64,000 bases of DNA from Gillisia sp. Hel1_33_143 (GCF_900104765.1 NZ_LT629737.1:620001-684000); one strand, 5' to 3'; shown: positions 36,331 to 43,612, numbered from the stretch's first letter. Notes: a model not told the origin generated them from the letters alone. A program made the numbers and translations.

Positions 36331-37215
36331 CTAAAAGTTATAGTTAAGCCGAATATATTTTTCGAAATATTCCACGGTATTTGAAAGATAACCTGTTCTT
36401 TTTACAAAATAAAACCACCTTTCAATACTTAAATCTTTAATATCTATAATTTTGAGTTTATTATTTAACAAATCTTCAGTGATAGCACTAATTGAAAGAA
36501 GTGCATAATCATCAGAATTGTATAAATAATTTTTAATAGCTTCAGTACTGTTTAAAGTTACTGCTACATTAAGCTTTTTGATATTATTTTCCAATAAAAA
36601 TTTATTAATAATTACTTTAGTTCCAGAACCTTTTTCACGTTCAATCATTGGAATTCTTTGCAACTTTTCGATATCGATACTTCCTTTTTTAAAAGAATTA
36701 TTATTAACATTGGTTACGAGGACAATTTCATCTTTAATAAATTTTTCAAATTGTAATTTTGGATTCGAAATACTTCCTTCAGTAATTCCGAAATCAATTT
36801 CCTGATTCAAAATTAAATTTTCAATATTTTCAGAATTATTACTGATTATGTTAAAATTTGTTTCAGGAAATTTTACTCTAAACTTCGCAATTATTTTAGG
36901 TATAATGTAGTTAGACAAGGTTGTGCTTACTCCGAAGTTTATTAGTTTTGGGAAGGTTTCTTTCTTATGTAGAAACTGTTCGTCCATTTCAGAATAGATA
37001 GCTAAAATTTTATTAACGTATATAAGAAATGACTTTCCTTCCTTGGTCATTTCTATCGAGTTTCTTTTTCGAATAAATAACGTTGTTTTATATTCTTGCT
37101 CTAAATTTTTAATTGCCTTGGATATAGCAGGCTGTGAAATATACAATTGCTCGGCAGCTTTTGTGAAGCTTAAATGTTTAGCAACAATTTTGAATATATG
37201 TAACTTGGTTTTCAT
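36331..37215 (-). CDS. Cassette gene: LysR-family regulator of the YeiH-like exporter
   Basis: 294 residues. The N-terminal winged HTH (SFTKAAEQLYISQPAISKAI) is at about 17-36; the ligand-binding domain (about 90-290) follows. LysR regulators related to YeiE/CysL usually control the neighbouring sulfur exporter. The start is at an ATG that lies 9 bp from attC site 9. The pair makes this the only two-gene cassette. Confidence 0.9.
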   Translation of the reverse strand: MKTKLHIFKIVAKHLSFTKAAEQLYISQPAISKAIKNLEQEYKTTLFIRKRNSIEMTKEGKSFLIYVNKILAIYSEMDEQFLHKKETFPKLINFGVSTTLSNYIIPKIIAKFRVKFPETNFNIISNNSENIENLILNQEIDFGITEGSISNPKLQFEKFIKDEIVLVTNVNNNSFKKGSIDIEKLQRIPMIEREKGSGTKVIINKFLLENNIKKLNVAVTLNSTEAIKNYLYNSDDYALLSISAITEDLLNNKLKIIDIKDLSIERWFYFVKRTGYLSNTVEYFEKYIRLNYNF

Positions 37216-37223
37216 CAGCTTGT

Positions 37224-37356
37224 GTACAACGGTCTTGGTTAAGGCAAGTTGTGGGAGTAGGGATGCGTTCTTGTCGGTTTAGTTGTTTTTTACTTGATGT
37301 CTAAAATAGCACTTTTCACCAGATTGCCCGCTATTTGCGCTTAACCGATGTTGTAC
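37224..37356 (-). repeat. attC-like site 9
   Basis: 133 bp, class A: R'' GTACAAC, R' GTTGTAC, inner arms GGTTAAGGCAAG and TTGCGCTTAACC. Nearly the same as site 2. Confidence 0.8.
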
Positions 37357-37365
37357 ACAGCCATT

Positions 37366-38166
37366 TTATACTACTAAGTTCATGTCAATTAAATAGCCGC
37401 TATTCCTTAACTCCTTTGCTAAATCAAATCTCCAATCATTTTCAAACGGTATATATACAACACCAGAGATATCATTAGGTATTTCTACATTTCCTTTAAC
37501 TAATGCACACACATTATTTCTACCAATTTTACCAATAAGATACCCATGTTCAAATACAACATTTTGTCGGGCGCGATGTTTTAAATTATCATAATCATCT
37601 CTCTGACTTCCTTGGTCACAAGGGGTATACAATACAACTCCAAATCCAACATTTGAATATTCCTCAATTTTTTCAATAATAGTTTTTCCTGAACTCGCTT
37701 TTTCATGAAGAATAATAGCCTCTAAACCTAGTTTTTCAATAAATCTAGCAGTTTCAATTTTCGCAAGTTCATCATGTCCATGAACAATAAACACACTATT
37801 TGGTGGAGTGTCAACAGAATTTTTAGCTGAAAATTTAGGCTTATTGTCTGATAAATGATGTTTAACCTTTGAATGTGCAATTTTCAGTTCAGATACTGCA
37901 TTTAAAAGGATATTCGAACCAAACATGTCATTAATAGTTAATGATTTTCTAAATATATTTTTAGCTTTAGCTAATTCTTTTTCATTATAAATATTGTTTT
38001 CAAAGATAGGTTCGAGCGCACCTATTGCTTCTGCTGCTAAATTTTGATTTTCCGATAAAAGTTCTTTTTGATTTTCTAAGAATTTTTTCTCAGTTACAAG
38101 TAAATGAATCTCATTAAAAGAATTTGTAGCTTGATCAATTAATGTTAATATTTTTTCTTTGTTCAT
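37366..38166 (-). CDS. Cassette gene: TIR-like nucleotide-binding effector (CAP12/Pycsar-type TIR)
   Basis: 266 residues. Residues 1-110 are helical, of unknown fold. The C-terminal domain, from NSVFIVHGHDELAKIE at about 122, is TIR-like: EAIILHEKASSGKTIIEKIE with the likely catalytic glutamate, then VLYTPCDQG and RQNVVFEHGYLIGKIGR. This is the predicted nucleotide-binding TIR family found as NAD-cleaving effectors in CBASS or Pycsar defence. No cyclase is near, so it may act alone or with a chromosomal partner. As first cassette at the promoter-proximal end, it should be the best expressed gene of the array. Confidence 0.8.
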   Translation of the reverse strand: MNKEKILTLIDQATNSFNEIHLLVTEKKFLENQKELLSENQNLAAEAIGALEPIFENNIYNEKELAKAKNIFRKSLTINDMFGSNILLNAVSELKIAHSKVKHHLSDNKPKFSAKNSVDTPPNSVFIVHGHDELAKIETARFIEKLGLEAIILHEKASSGKTIIEKIEEYSNVGFGVVLYTPCDQGSQRDDYDNLKHRARQNVVFEHGYLIGKIGRNNVCALVKGNVEIPNDISGVVYIPFENDWRFDLAKELRNSGYLIDMNLVV

Positions 38167-38176
38167 ATCTGGTTGT

Positions 38177-38202
38177 GTACAACTTGTTTTATCTAAAACA
38201 AT
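38177..38202 (-). other. Promoter-proximal end of the cassette array
   Basis: GTACAAC (38177-38183) is the last R-type box and marks the start of the TIR cassette. It is followed by TTGTTTTA-TC-TAAAACAA, a perfect 8-bp palindrome. No second R box lies about 130 bp farther, so this is not a complete attC; it could be an attI-like remnant. Confidence 0.4.
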
Positions 38203-38333
38203 ATACTTATTTATTCCAGAATGTTCCGGGATAAGCGCAGGTTTTCATCATTTTTAGAAGTGAACAATTAATCTAATGTAGGATTTAAAAGTATTGGTTA
38301 AATATCTAATGAAGAGGTAAGATATATCTAATT

Positions 38334-38585
38334 TTATTGGTGATCCATTCTAACTTCAGGAAACATTTCTTCTACCTCTTTGAAGAACTGAGATAAATTT
38401 AAATTTTCCGCTTCGCAAATACTTTCAATAGTTTCTAAACTGGTATGATAATCTTTATTTTCTTTTATTAAACGGACTGTTTTCTCATCAATATTATGAT
38501 TTTTCGCAAACTCGCTATTATTCTTAATATTATCAATCCATTTCTTCTTCAAAAATTCAACTATTTTAAGATTTCTGTCTACCAT
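38334..38585 (-). CDS. Small helix-turn-helix (XRE-like) protein
   Basis: 83 residues, starting MVDRNLKIVEF. A helix-turn-helix spans about 23-70 (SEFAKNHNIDEKTVRLI and HTSLETIESICEAENLNLSQFF), resembling a Cro/CI-type DNA-binding domain. It could regulate the element. It is divergent from the sigma factor and could act on the shared region. Confidence 0.65.
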   Translation of the reverse strand: MVDRNLKIVEFLKKKWIDNIKNNSEFAKNHNIDEKTVRLIKENKDYHTSLETIESICEAENLNLSQFFKEVEEMFPEVRMDHQ

Positions 38586-38735
38586 CTTTACAAATAAAAT
38601 GGAACAATCATTAAAAAGTTCGGATTAAAATCCGAATAATAAAATATTTTATTATATTTACCTGATAATATTATATTTGCGAAACTTCTTTAAGTAAAAT
38701 ATTTGAAGCATTTCGCTTTGAATCTCGACTTTAAA

Positions 38736-38857
38736 ACTGGTAATTTTATGCAACGAGATGATAAGCAAGGATGCTCACGACCCGGGGCGTGGGCTCTCTT
38801 ATCGTTGCAAGGTATACCAGTACCCTAAGTCGGTAAGTTGAGTTACCACGCCTTTTT
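38736..38857 (+). ncRNA. Structured leader RNA upstream of the sigma factor
   Basis: A GC-rich island with nested stems: ACTGGTA (38736-38742) pairs with TACCAGT (38815-38821); GCAACGA (38750-38756) with TCGTTGC (38802-38808); GCTCACG (38773-38779) with CGTGGGC (38788-38794). A further hairpin GGTAA/TTACC (38832-38847) follows. The strand GGCGTGG (38786-38792) can instead pair exactly with CCACGCC (38846-38852), which is followed by T5: a terminator-like alternative. The two folds exclude each other, so it may be an attenuator or riboswitch-like leader for the gene at 39065. No known RNA family recognised. Confidence 0.45.
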
Positions 38858-39064
38858 ACTTGTAGAAAGAGGCACTTCTTCTCAGCACAATTTCAAAGCT
38901 TCTTCTTTTAGAAAATTTTAGAACTCGCATAGCTATTGGATATATCCATTTCTGGATTTTTCTTAATAGCCACAGCTTAATTCCCTACATAATGCTGTAA
39001 TCGCAGGTAAAAACCTGTGCAATTAAATTTTAATGATTATATCATAATTCAAAAGAGTTCTATT

Positions 39065-39829
39065 ATGCGGGATAATAATTATGAACTATTAAAAGTTGGT
39101 GATTCATCAGCGCTGGTGCATATTCACGCCCGATATAGTCGGATGGTCTATTGGCTGGGAAAAAGAATAATCAATGATGATTTTGTAGTAGAATCTTTAG
39201 TGCAGGACACCTTCTTAAAGTTATGGGCGAACCGCGATAAGATCGAGTCAGAAAAACATCTCTTTTTCTTTCTACGAATGGTGATGAAAAGGGAATGTTA
39301 CTCCTATTATACTAGTCCTCAATGTAAGTTCTTTGAGAATATAAATTCTTTAGAAAGCTATGATAACTACCAAGATTATTTAGCCGGCTATGATCCGAAG
39401 GAAGATGCACAAAACTGGAAAGATCAGGAAAATCAACAGGAAGATTTTGATCAAATAATCAAAGTATTACCCCTACTCCAACCTGATAGAAAACGACTGA
39501 TTGAACTCTGTTTAAAATATGAATTCCGCTATAAAATAATAGCTAAGCTAATGGGTACAGGTATTACTGAGACTCGTAATGAGGTAAGCAAAACTATCCA
39601 AGATCTTAAGAACATCATTAACCAAAATAATGTCCTTGAGGTACATCAGCCATTTAAATTAAAATGTGATAATAAGGTTCAGGTTACCCAAGAACAACAA
39701 AAGGTTTTAGAGCTGCGATGTAAACACAACTATTCCTTTACCTCAATCGCCAATGAACTTAATATTTCTCAAAAGGAAGTACATACAGCATTTATTAAAG
39801 CTTATAAGCTGATGCAGGAGGTACAGTAA
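39065..39829 (+). CDS. ECF (sigma-E type) RNA polymerase sigma factor paired with dead Cas12f
   Basis: 254 residues from the ATG at 39065. A GTG at 39017 would add 16 residues but lies in a hairpin stem; I prefer the ATG, preceded by AAAGAG. Region 2 is at about 8-80 (RMVYWLGKRIINDD, VVESLVQDTFLKLW, FLRMVMKREC), which binds core polymerase and the -10. Two sigma-4-like HTH segments follow, at about 135-185 (PDRKRLIELCLKYEFRYKII) and about 206-253 (QEQQKVLELRCKHNYSFTSI). ECF factors usually have one and are about 160-200 residues. No anti-sigma gene is adjacent; instead the Cas12f-like gene starts 22 bp downstream, so the two are co-transcribed. The inferred role is recruiting RNA polymerase to sites chosen by the guide RNA. 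Confidence 0.85.
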   Translation: MRDNNYELLKVGDSSALVHIHARYSRMVYWLGKRIINDDFVVESLVQDTFLKLWANRDKIESEKHLFFFLRMVMKRECYSYYTSPQCKFFENINSLESYDNYQDYLAGYDPKEDAQNWKDQENQQEDFDQIIKVLPLLQPDRKRLIELCLKYEFRYKIIAKLMGTGITETRNEVSKTIQDLKNIINQNNVLEVHQPFKLKCDNKVQVTQEQQKVLELRCKHNYSFTSIANELNISQKEVHTAFIKAYKLMQEVQ

Positions 39830-39851
39830 CACCAATTAGAACCGGTTTGAG

Positions 39852-40949
39852 ATGGCAAAAGATACGATGAAATTGACCCGAAAGATCCAACTCCTTATCG
39901 ACCTTCCTACCAGCGAAGAACGAAAGGAGGCGATGGATAAGCTATATCTATGGCGTAACCGTTGTTATCGGGCAGCTAACCTTATTGTTTCTCATTTATA
40001 TGTTCAGGAGATGGTTGAAGACTTCTTTTATTTAACTGAAGAAATTAAGTATAAACTGGTAGATCAAAAAAAAGATGAACAGGGAATTCTAACCCGATCC
40101 CGGATCAACTGTACCTATCGAATGATTTCAGATCGCTTTAAAGGGGAAATTCCCACTAACATTCTAACCAACTTAAATAGTACCATCCTGAGTTCTTTTA
40201 AGAAAAACAGACAAGAATACTGGTGCGGGGAACGTTCCATAAATAATTTTAGGAGAGATATGGCCTTTCCCTTTGATATGGAAGGAGTATGCGGATTGAA
40301 ATATAATACGGAAAAGAATGCATTTTGTTTTCGGCTTTTTTCCGTTCCCATGAAAACCTATTTAGGAAAAGACTATTATGACAAGAGAAAACTGATGCAG
40401 CAGGTTGCAAGTGGAGAGATCAAAATACGGACTTCTCATATCCAATTAAAAGATGGTAAGATCTTTATGTTAGCGGTCTTTGAATTTGAAAAAGATGAAC
40501 ACGTCCTTAAACCAGAAGTGATCGCCGAAGCTTCGTTGTCCTTAGAATATCCAATTGCCGTGAAAATTGGCAGTGCTAAACTCACCATTGGAACAAAAGA
40601 AGAATTCCTCTACCGAAGACTGGCCATACAGGCCGCACAAAAAAGAACCCGAGAAGGAGTTACCTATTCTAAATCTGGAAAAGGTCGTATAAGAAAGACC
40701 AAAGCTTTAGCCAGATTTTGTGATACAGAGCGGAATTATGTTCATAATAGACTGCATGTTTATAGCAGAAAGCTAATCGACTTCTGTATCAAACATAAGG
40801 CAGGAACTCTTATTTTATTGAATCAACAAGAAAAATTGGAAATAGCTAAAGAGGAAGCATTTGTACTTAGGAACTGGAGTTATTATGATCTCATGACCAA
40901 GATAAAATACAAAGCAGAAAAATCTGGTATAGAGCTTATCATAGATTAA
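39852..40949 (+). CDS. Nuclease-dead, truncated Cas12f/TnpB-like RNA-guided protein (dCas12f)
   Basis: 365 residues. The C-terminal half follows the Cas12f/TnpB pattern: RuvC-I region at about 226-240, then EFLYRRLAIQAAQKRT, GKGRIRKTKALARF, DTERNYVHNRLHVYSRKLID and the late helix RNWSYYDLMTKIKYKAEKSG (340-359). Where active enzymes have the RuvC-I aspartate (GVDLG) this protein has SLSLE, and the RuvC-II glutamate region (KMEDLS) reads LLNQQEK. The protein ends at 365, so zinc finger and RuvC-III aspartate are absent. All three catalytic acids are therefore missing. The N-terminal 215 residues form the WED/REC-like part. With a sigma factor 22 bp upstream and a guide-RNA-like sequence 12 bp downstream, a DNA-binding role without cleavage is the best reading. 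Confidence 0.85.
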   Translation: MAKDTMKLTRKIQLLIDLPTSEERKEAMDKLYLWRNRCYRAANLIVSHLYVQEMVEDFFYLTEEIKYKLVDQKKDEQGILTRSRINCTYRMISDRFKGEIPTNILTNLNSTILSSFKKNRQEYWCGERSINNFRRDMAFPFDMEGVCGLKYNTEKNAFCFRLFSVPMKTYLGKDYYDKRKLMQQVASGEIKIRTSHIQLKDGKIFMLAVFEFEKDEHVLKPEVIAEASLSLEYPIAVKIGSAKLTIGTKEEFLYRRLAIQAAQKRTREGVTYSKSGKGRIRKTKALARFCDTERNYVHNRLHVYSRKLIDFCIKHKAGTLILLNQQEKLEIAKEEAFVLRNWSYYDLMTKIKYKAEKSGIELIID

Positions 40950-40960
40950 GAATTAATTAT

Positions 40961-41062
40961 CGAGGGTGCTTGTACACCCGTAAGGTGAGGTGAATTGCAC
41001 ACTCACTAAATGCGCTTAGCATATACAACGCGTGAGTGAAACTTATAATTAATATTTCCCAA
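40961..41062 (+). ncRNA. Candidate guide RNA of the dCas12f system (scaffold plus guide)
   Basis: It starts 12 bp after the dCas12f stop. GGGTG-CTTGTA-CACCC (40964-40979) is a first hairpin. CACTCAC (41000-41006) pairs exactly with GTGAGTG (41032-41038), enclosing ATGC-GCTTA-GCAT. The scaffold ends GTGAGTGAAAC at 41042, like the 3' end of Cas12f direct repeats, so the guide should start at 41043 with TTATAATTAATATTTCCC. GTGAG at 40985-40989 is a competing partner for CTCAC. Two small hairpins, ACCG/CGGT and ACGGT/ACCGT (41064-41083), may mark the 3' end. Boundaries are inferred. Confidence 0.65.
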
Positions 41063-41083
41063 AACCGATAACGGTAAAACCGT

Positions 41084-41898
41084 CTTGTAGAGTGATTAAA
41101 TATAATTTAAAGATGACACTACATTTTAAATGGAGTGAAATGAATCCATGCATACATATAATTCATCTATTTTCCTGAGAGAAAGTTTTTATGGAGATAT
41201 TGTAAAGACTCCTATTCAATAGCAATAGTAAGTAACCGTTCAGCACATTCCCACTTCATTTCGCAAAAGCTTCATTCCGGGAAAAGCGCTTCTCTAAAAA
41301 GATCTTGAACAACAACAAAAATTTTGATCTCCCTTACGCTAATCCGAAGAAAATATCGGAACGCTTCAGTCTAATGCAAAGCTTTTTGCTGGAGTTCGTC
41401 TAATTCAGATTCATATCTTGATTTCCTTATGAACGGATGGAATTAGTAAAATAAATAATTAGAGGATGGATCTAAATTAAATTCAACTTCCCATCACACG
41501 GCGTTCCTGTAAATATGAACATCTTCAACATATTCTGATTTTAGCAAGCTTCATATTAAATCCCCCTTCTTCTCCCTCAACTTCTACTCCACCCCATCTA
41601 TTCCTTTTTTCTATATGCGAAATACCAGAATATAGAAGTTAGCCGGGCTGCATAAGCCGGTCGGCTGCGCCCTTCCTTTTATAAGCCCTCTCTAATTCTA
41701 TATCCTGAATCTGTATCTGCATCAAAAAAGGAAATAGCATACGGCTCTGTAAGAAGTAAATCAATTAAGAATATCATGAGATCAATACATAAATACATAT
41801 CCTCAATCAGAACAAAAAATCAAAAAAGGAAAGCTCCGGATAAAAAAAGTAATTCAATTATTAATCAGGTCTGTCAAACGACCATAACACTTAACATT
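41084..41898. other. Long gap after the guide RNA
   Basis: About 815 bp with no convincing protein on either strand. A GC-rich patch, GCCGGGCTGCATAAGCCGG (41643-41661), can fold. The motif GAGTGAAA occurs again at 41133, with no repeat structure around it. It probably holds decayed genes, since it leads to an ssb fragment. Confidence 0.4.
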
Positions 41899-41979
41899 AT
41901 GAGTATGATCAAAAACAAAGTTCAGCTAATGGGGGATTTAGAAAATACTCCCGAAATCAAAAATTTTTCTAATGCCTAA
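41899..41979 (+). pseudogene. ssb remnant (N-terminus of single-strand DNA-binding protein)
   Basis: 26 codons, MSMIKNKVQLMGDLENTPEI and six more, then a stop. The first 20 residues follow the start of Bacteroidota Ssb (NKVQLxGxLxxxPEI); the OB-fold that should follow is missing. Elements of this type usually carry ssb near radC, so this is a truncated copy. Confidence 0.65.
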
Positions 41980-41990
41980 CCTTTAAAAAC

Positions 41991-42026
41991 AAAGAGGGCG
42001 TCCCGTTCAAAGTATCGCCCTCTTTT
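41991..42026 (+). terminator. Intrinsic terminator after the ssb remnant
   Basis: AAAGAGGGCG pairs with CGCCCTCTTT across a 15-base loop, and T residues follow. It separates the remnant from radC. Confidence 0.75.
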
Positions 42027-42054
42027 CATTATCAATCCTTTAAAATGATTAATC

Positions 42055-42504
42055 ATGAACACGAAAGTTAATGAAATTTCAATAAAATACCAGGGCAATT
42101 TTAAAATGAAAGATGCCCCTAAAATTAGCTCTTCACTTAGTGCCAGTGAGCTATTATTTAGTCGTTGGGATAAAGACCGTATAGGCTTGCAGGAATGTTT
42201 TAAAGTGTTGCTTTTAAACAATTCCAATAAGGTGAAAGGGGTTTTTGAAGTGTCCAACGGAGGAATTACAGGAACGCTGGTTGACGTTCGCATCTTGTTT
42301 GCAGTGATCCTTAAATCCCTGACTACCTCGGTAATTTTAGTGCATAATCATCCATCAGGAAATTTGAAGCCTAGTGAAGCAGATAAATGCCTGACCCAAA
42401 AAATTAAAAATGCAGGTAGCCTTTTAGATATAAAGCTTTTAGATCATTTGATACTTACCCCCGCTGGCGATTATTTTTCCTTCGCAGATGAAGGGATACT
42501 TTAA
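42055..42504 (+). CDS. radC: RadC-like JAB-domain protein
   Basis: 149 residues. The MPN/JAMM metal site HNHPSGNLKPSEAD is at about 102-115, with the glutamate upstream. It lacks the N-terminal HhH of chromosomal RadC; short forms are common on Bacteroidota conjugative and mobilizable elements, where the role is unknown (once thought to be DNA repair). It is the start of the element's backbone module. Confidence 0.9.
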   Translation: MNTKVNEISIKYQGNFKMKDAPKISSSLSASELLFSRWDKDRIGLQECFKVLLLNNSNKVKGVFEVSNGGITGTLVDVRILFAVILKSLTTSVILVHNHPSGNLKPSEADKCLTQKIKNAGSLLDIKLLDHLILTPAGDYFSFADEGIL

Positions 42505-42839
42505 ACTTTTTTTGTCTCAATTTTAAAAAGGTGGTCTCTTTAGATCACCTTTTCATTTTTCTAATTTTTCAGTTATCTGACATATAAAATTCTGATCAAG
42601 TTTTGGCTGCAAAACTTGAAAATCTGCCGTTTGAAATTTTTCTATTTCCAATAAATGTATGAATTGATGGTAATTAAGAACAAATGATATCAGTTTAAAT
42701 GATTTGCTCACTTAAATCGAATAAGGATAATTCGTAATTTAAAAAGGCTTGATTTCTCCAGTCCAAAATTGGGATAATAACAAAATTTGAGTTTCAATTA
42801 GGAGCATTTTAAGCAATGAAAATAGTTTTTGAAATCCTT

Positions 42840-43084
42840 TAAAAAGGCAGTTGGTTTTGACCAACAGGTATGAAAATTTTGTCCCGCCTGCGGGACGAAA
42901 TCGAATAGCAAGAGGATAACACGCCGGGCGATGTTTTTCGATTTCCTTTTCTTTAAAAACCCCTGTTTTTGGGCGATTTGCAGAGTATTGAAATTAAAAA
43001 AGTATCCAACCTACTGGATACATCCGTTCGGAAGGACCTGTAAAACAAGAAAGGCTGTAGCCAGTAATTATTAAAATAGTAGCC
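42840..43084 (+). other. Candidate origin of transfer upstream of the mobilization genes
   Basis: It lies directly before the BfmA/BtgA and MobB genes and is rich in short inverted repeats: TTGGT/ACCAA (42851-42864), GTCCCGC-CT-GCGGGAC (42881-42896) and GTATCCA/TGGATAC (43002-43021). oriT sites of Bacteroidota mobilizable elements lie next to the mob genes in this way. The nick site cannot be identified from sequence. Confidence 0.4.
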
Positions 43085-43612
43085 ATGACAACAAAATCCA
43101 GACTTCAGATACAATCAAAAACTGCCAATAGATTCCGGGAGTTTTCTAAGAAAAACAACAGCAATCAATCAGAAACTTTAGATCTGATCCTTGATTTTTT
43201 TGAGAAAAATAACCTCTCCCCTTTTGAGACTTTAGTCCCTTCAAAAGTGAGCTTGGAAACCCTGATCAAAAAAAGGATCGATGCTGTGATTGCTATTTTA
43301 AAAAATATTGAAAAGACCCAAACCAAACCTGGTTTTCTCATGTTGGAATTACTCATGGAGGGACGCTCCATTTCAAAATCCATATTAGTTGAAAAGAATA
43401 CAAGTTCCTCTTTTAATGAGAAAAGTTTAGAACAATTGGAATTGGAAATCTCCAGACTCGAAAAAGTATTAAAAGCAACCAAACAAGATCTAGAATATTT
43501 GCTACAAAAGGTGGAAGTAAAGGCGAACACTTTTGGTGCAGATTATCTAAAACTAAACATCTCTCCCACAGAATTTGAAGAGTTTAAAATAGCCATAAAA
43601 CGTAGATCATAA
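43085..43612 (+). CDS. BfmA/BtgA-family mobilization accessory protein
   Basis: 175 residues. An N-terminal ribbon-helix-helix-like part (RFREFSKKNNSNQSETLDLI) is followed by SPFETLVPS and KKRIDAVIAILKNIEKTQTK, the family pattern, then a coiled coil at about 118-150. It is thought to bind oriT and assist the relaxase. The stop TAA overlaps the ATG of the relaxase by 1 bp. Confidence 0.85.
   Translation: MTTKSRLQIQSKTANRFREFSKKNNSNQSETLDLILDFFEKNNLSPFETLVPSKVSLETLIKKRIDAVIAILKNIEKTQTKPGFLMLELLMEGRSISKSILVEKNTSSSFNEKSLEQLELEISRLEKVLKATKQDLEYLLQKVEVKANTFGADYLKLNISPTEFEEFKIAIKRRS

Larger units (their letters stand above)
27869..38183 (-). other. Integron-like gene cassette array without integrase (CALIN type), nine attC-like sites
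   Basis: Nine sites, eight of them 131-134 bp, separate minus-strand genes. Each begins with an RYYYAAC-like box and ends with a GTTRRRY-like box, with inner L-type arms and unpaired spacers. Eight cassettes carry one gene and one carries two. Read on the minus strand, each cassette starts with GTTnnnn, and in six of nine this is exactly complementary to the R'' box of its own terminal attC (GTTGTGG, GTTGTAA twice, GTTGGGC, GTTGTAC twice). This is what excision and insertion of circular cassettes requires. No IntI gene lies in the window. The promoter-proximal end is at about 38177-38183. Confidence 0.82.

Noticed and set aside
27869-38183. The 130-bp repeats as MITEs or REP elements
   Set aside because: They occur only at cassette borders and their end boxes pair by cassette. 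A MITE would have constant ends and target duplications.
39017-39064. A longer sigma factor from the GTG at 39017
   Set aside because: The added 16 residues are not sigma-like, and the GTG lies in a CAGGT/ACCTG hairpin. The ATG at 39065 gives the usual N-terminus.
39852-40949. An IS605/IS607 transposon with active TnpB
   Set aside because: No TnpA gene and no transposon ends are seen, and the catalytic residues are missing. The sigma factor neighbour points elsewhere.
41090-41145. A CRISPR array after the guide RNA, from recurring GAGTG
   Set aside because: GAGTGATT (41090) and GAGTGAAA (41133) share only a few bases with the repeat end and have no repeat of the upstream hairpin. No array with regular spacing exists anywhere in the window.
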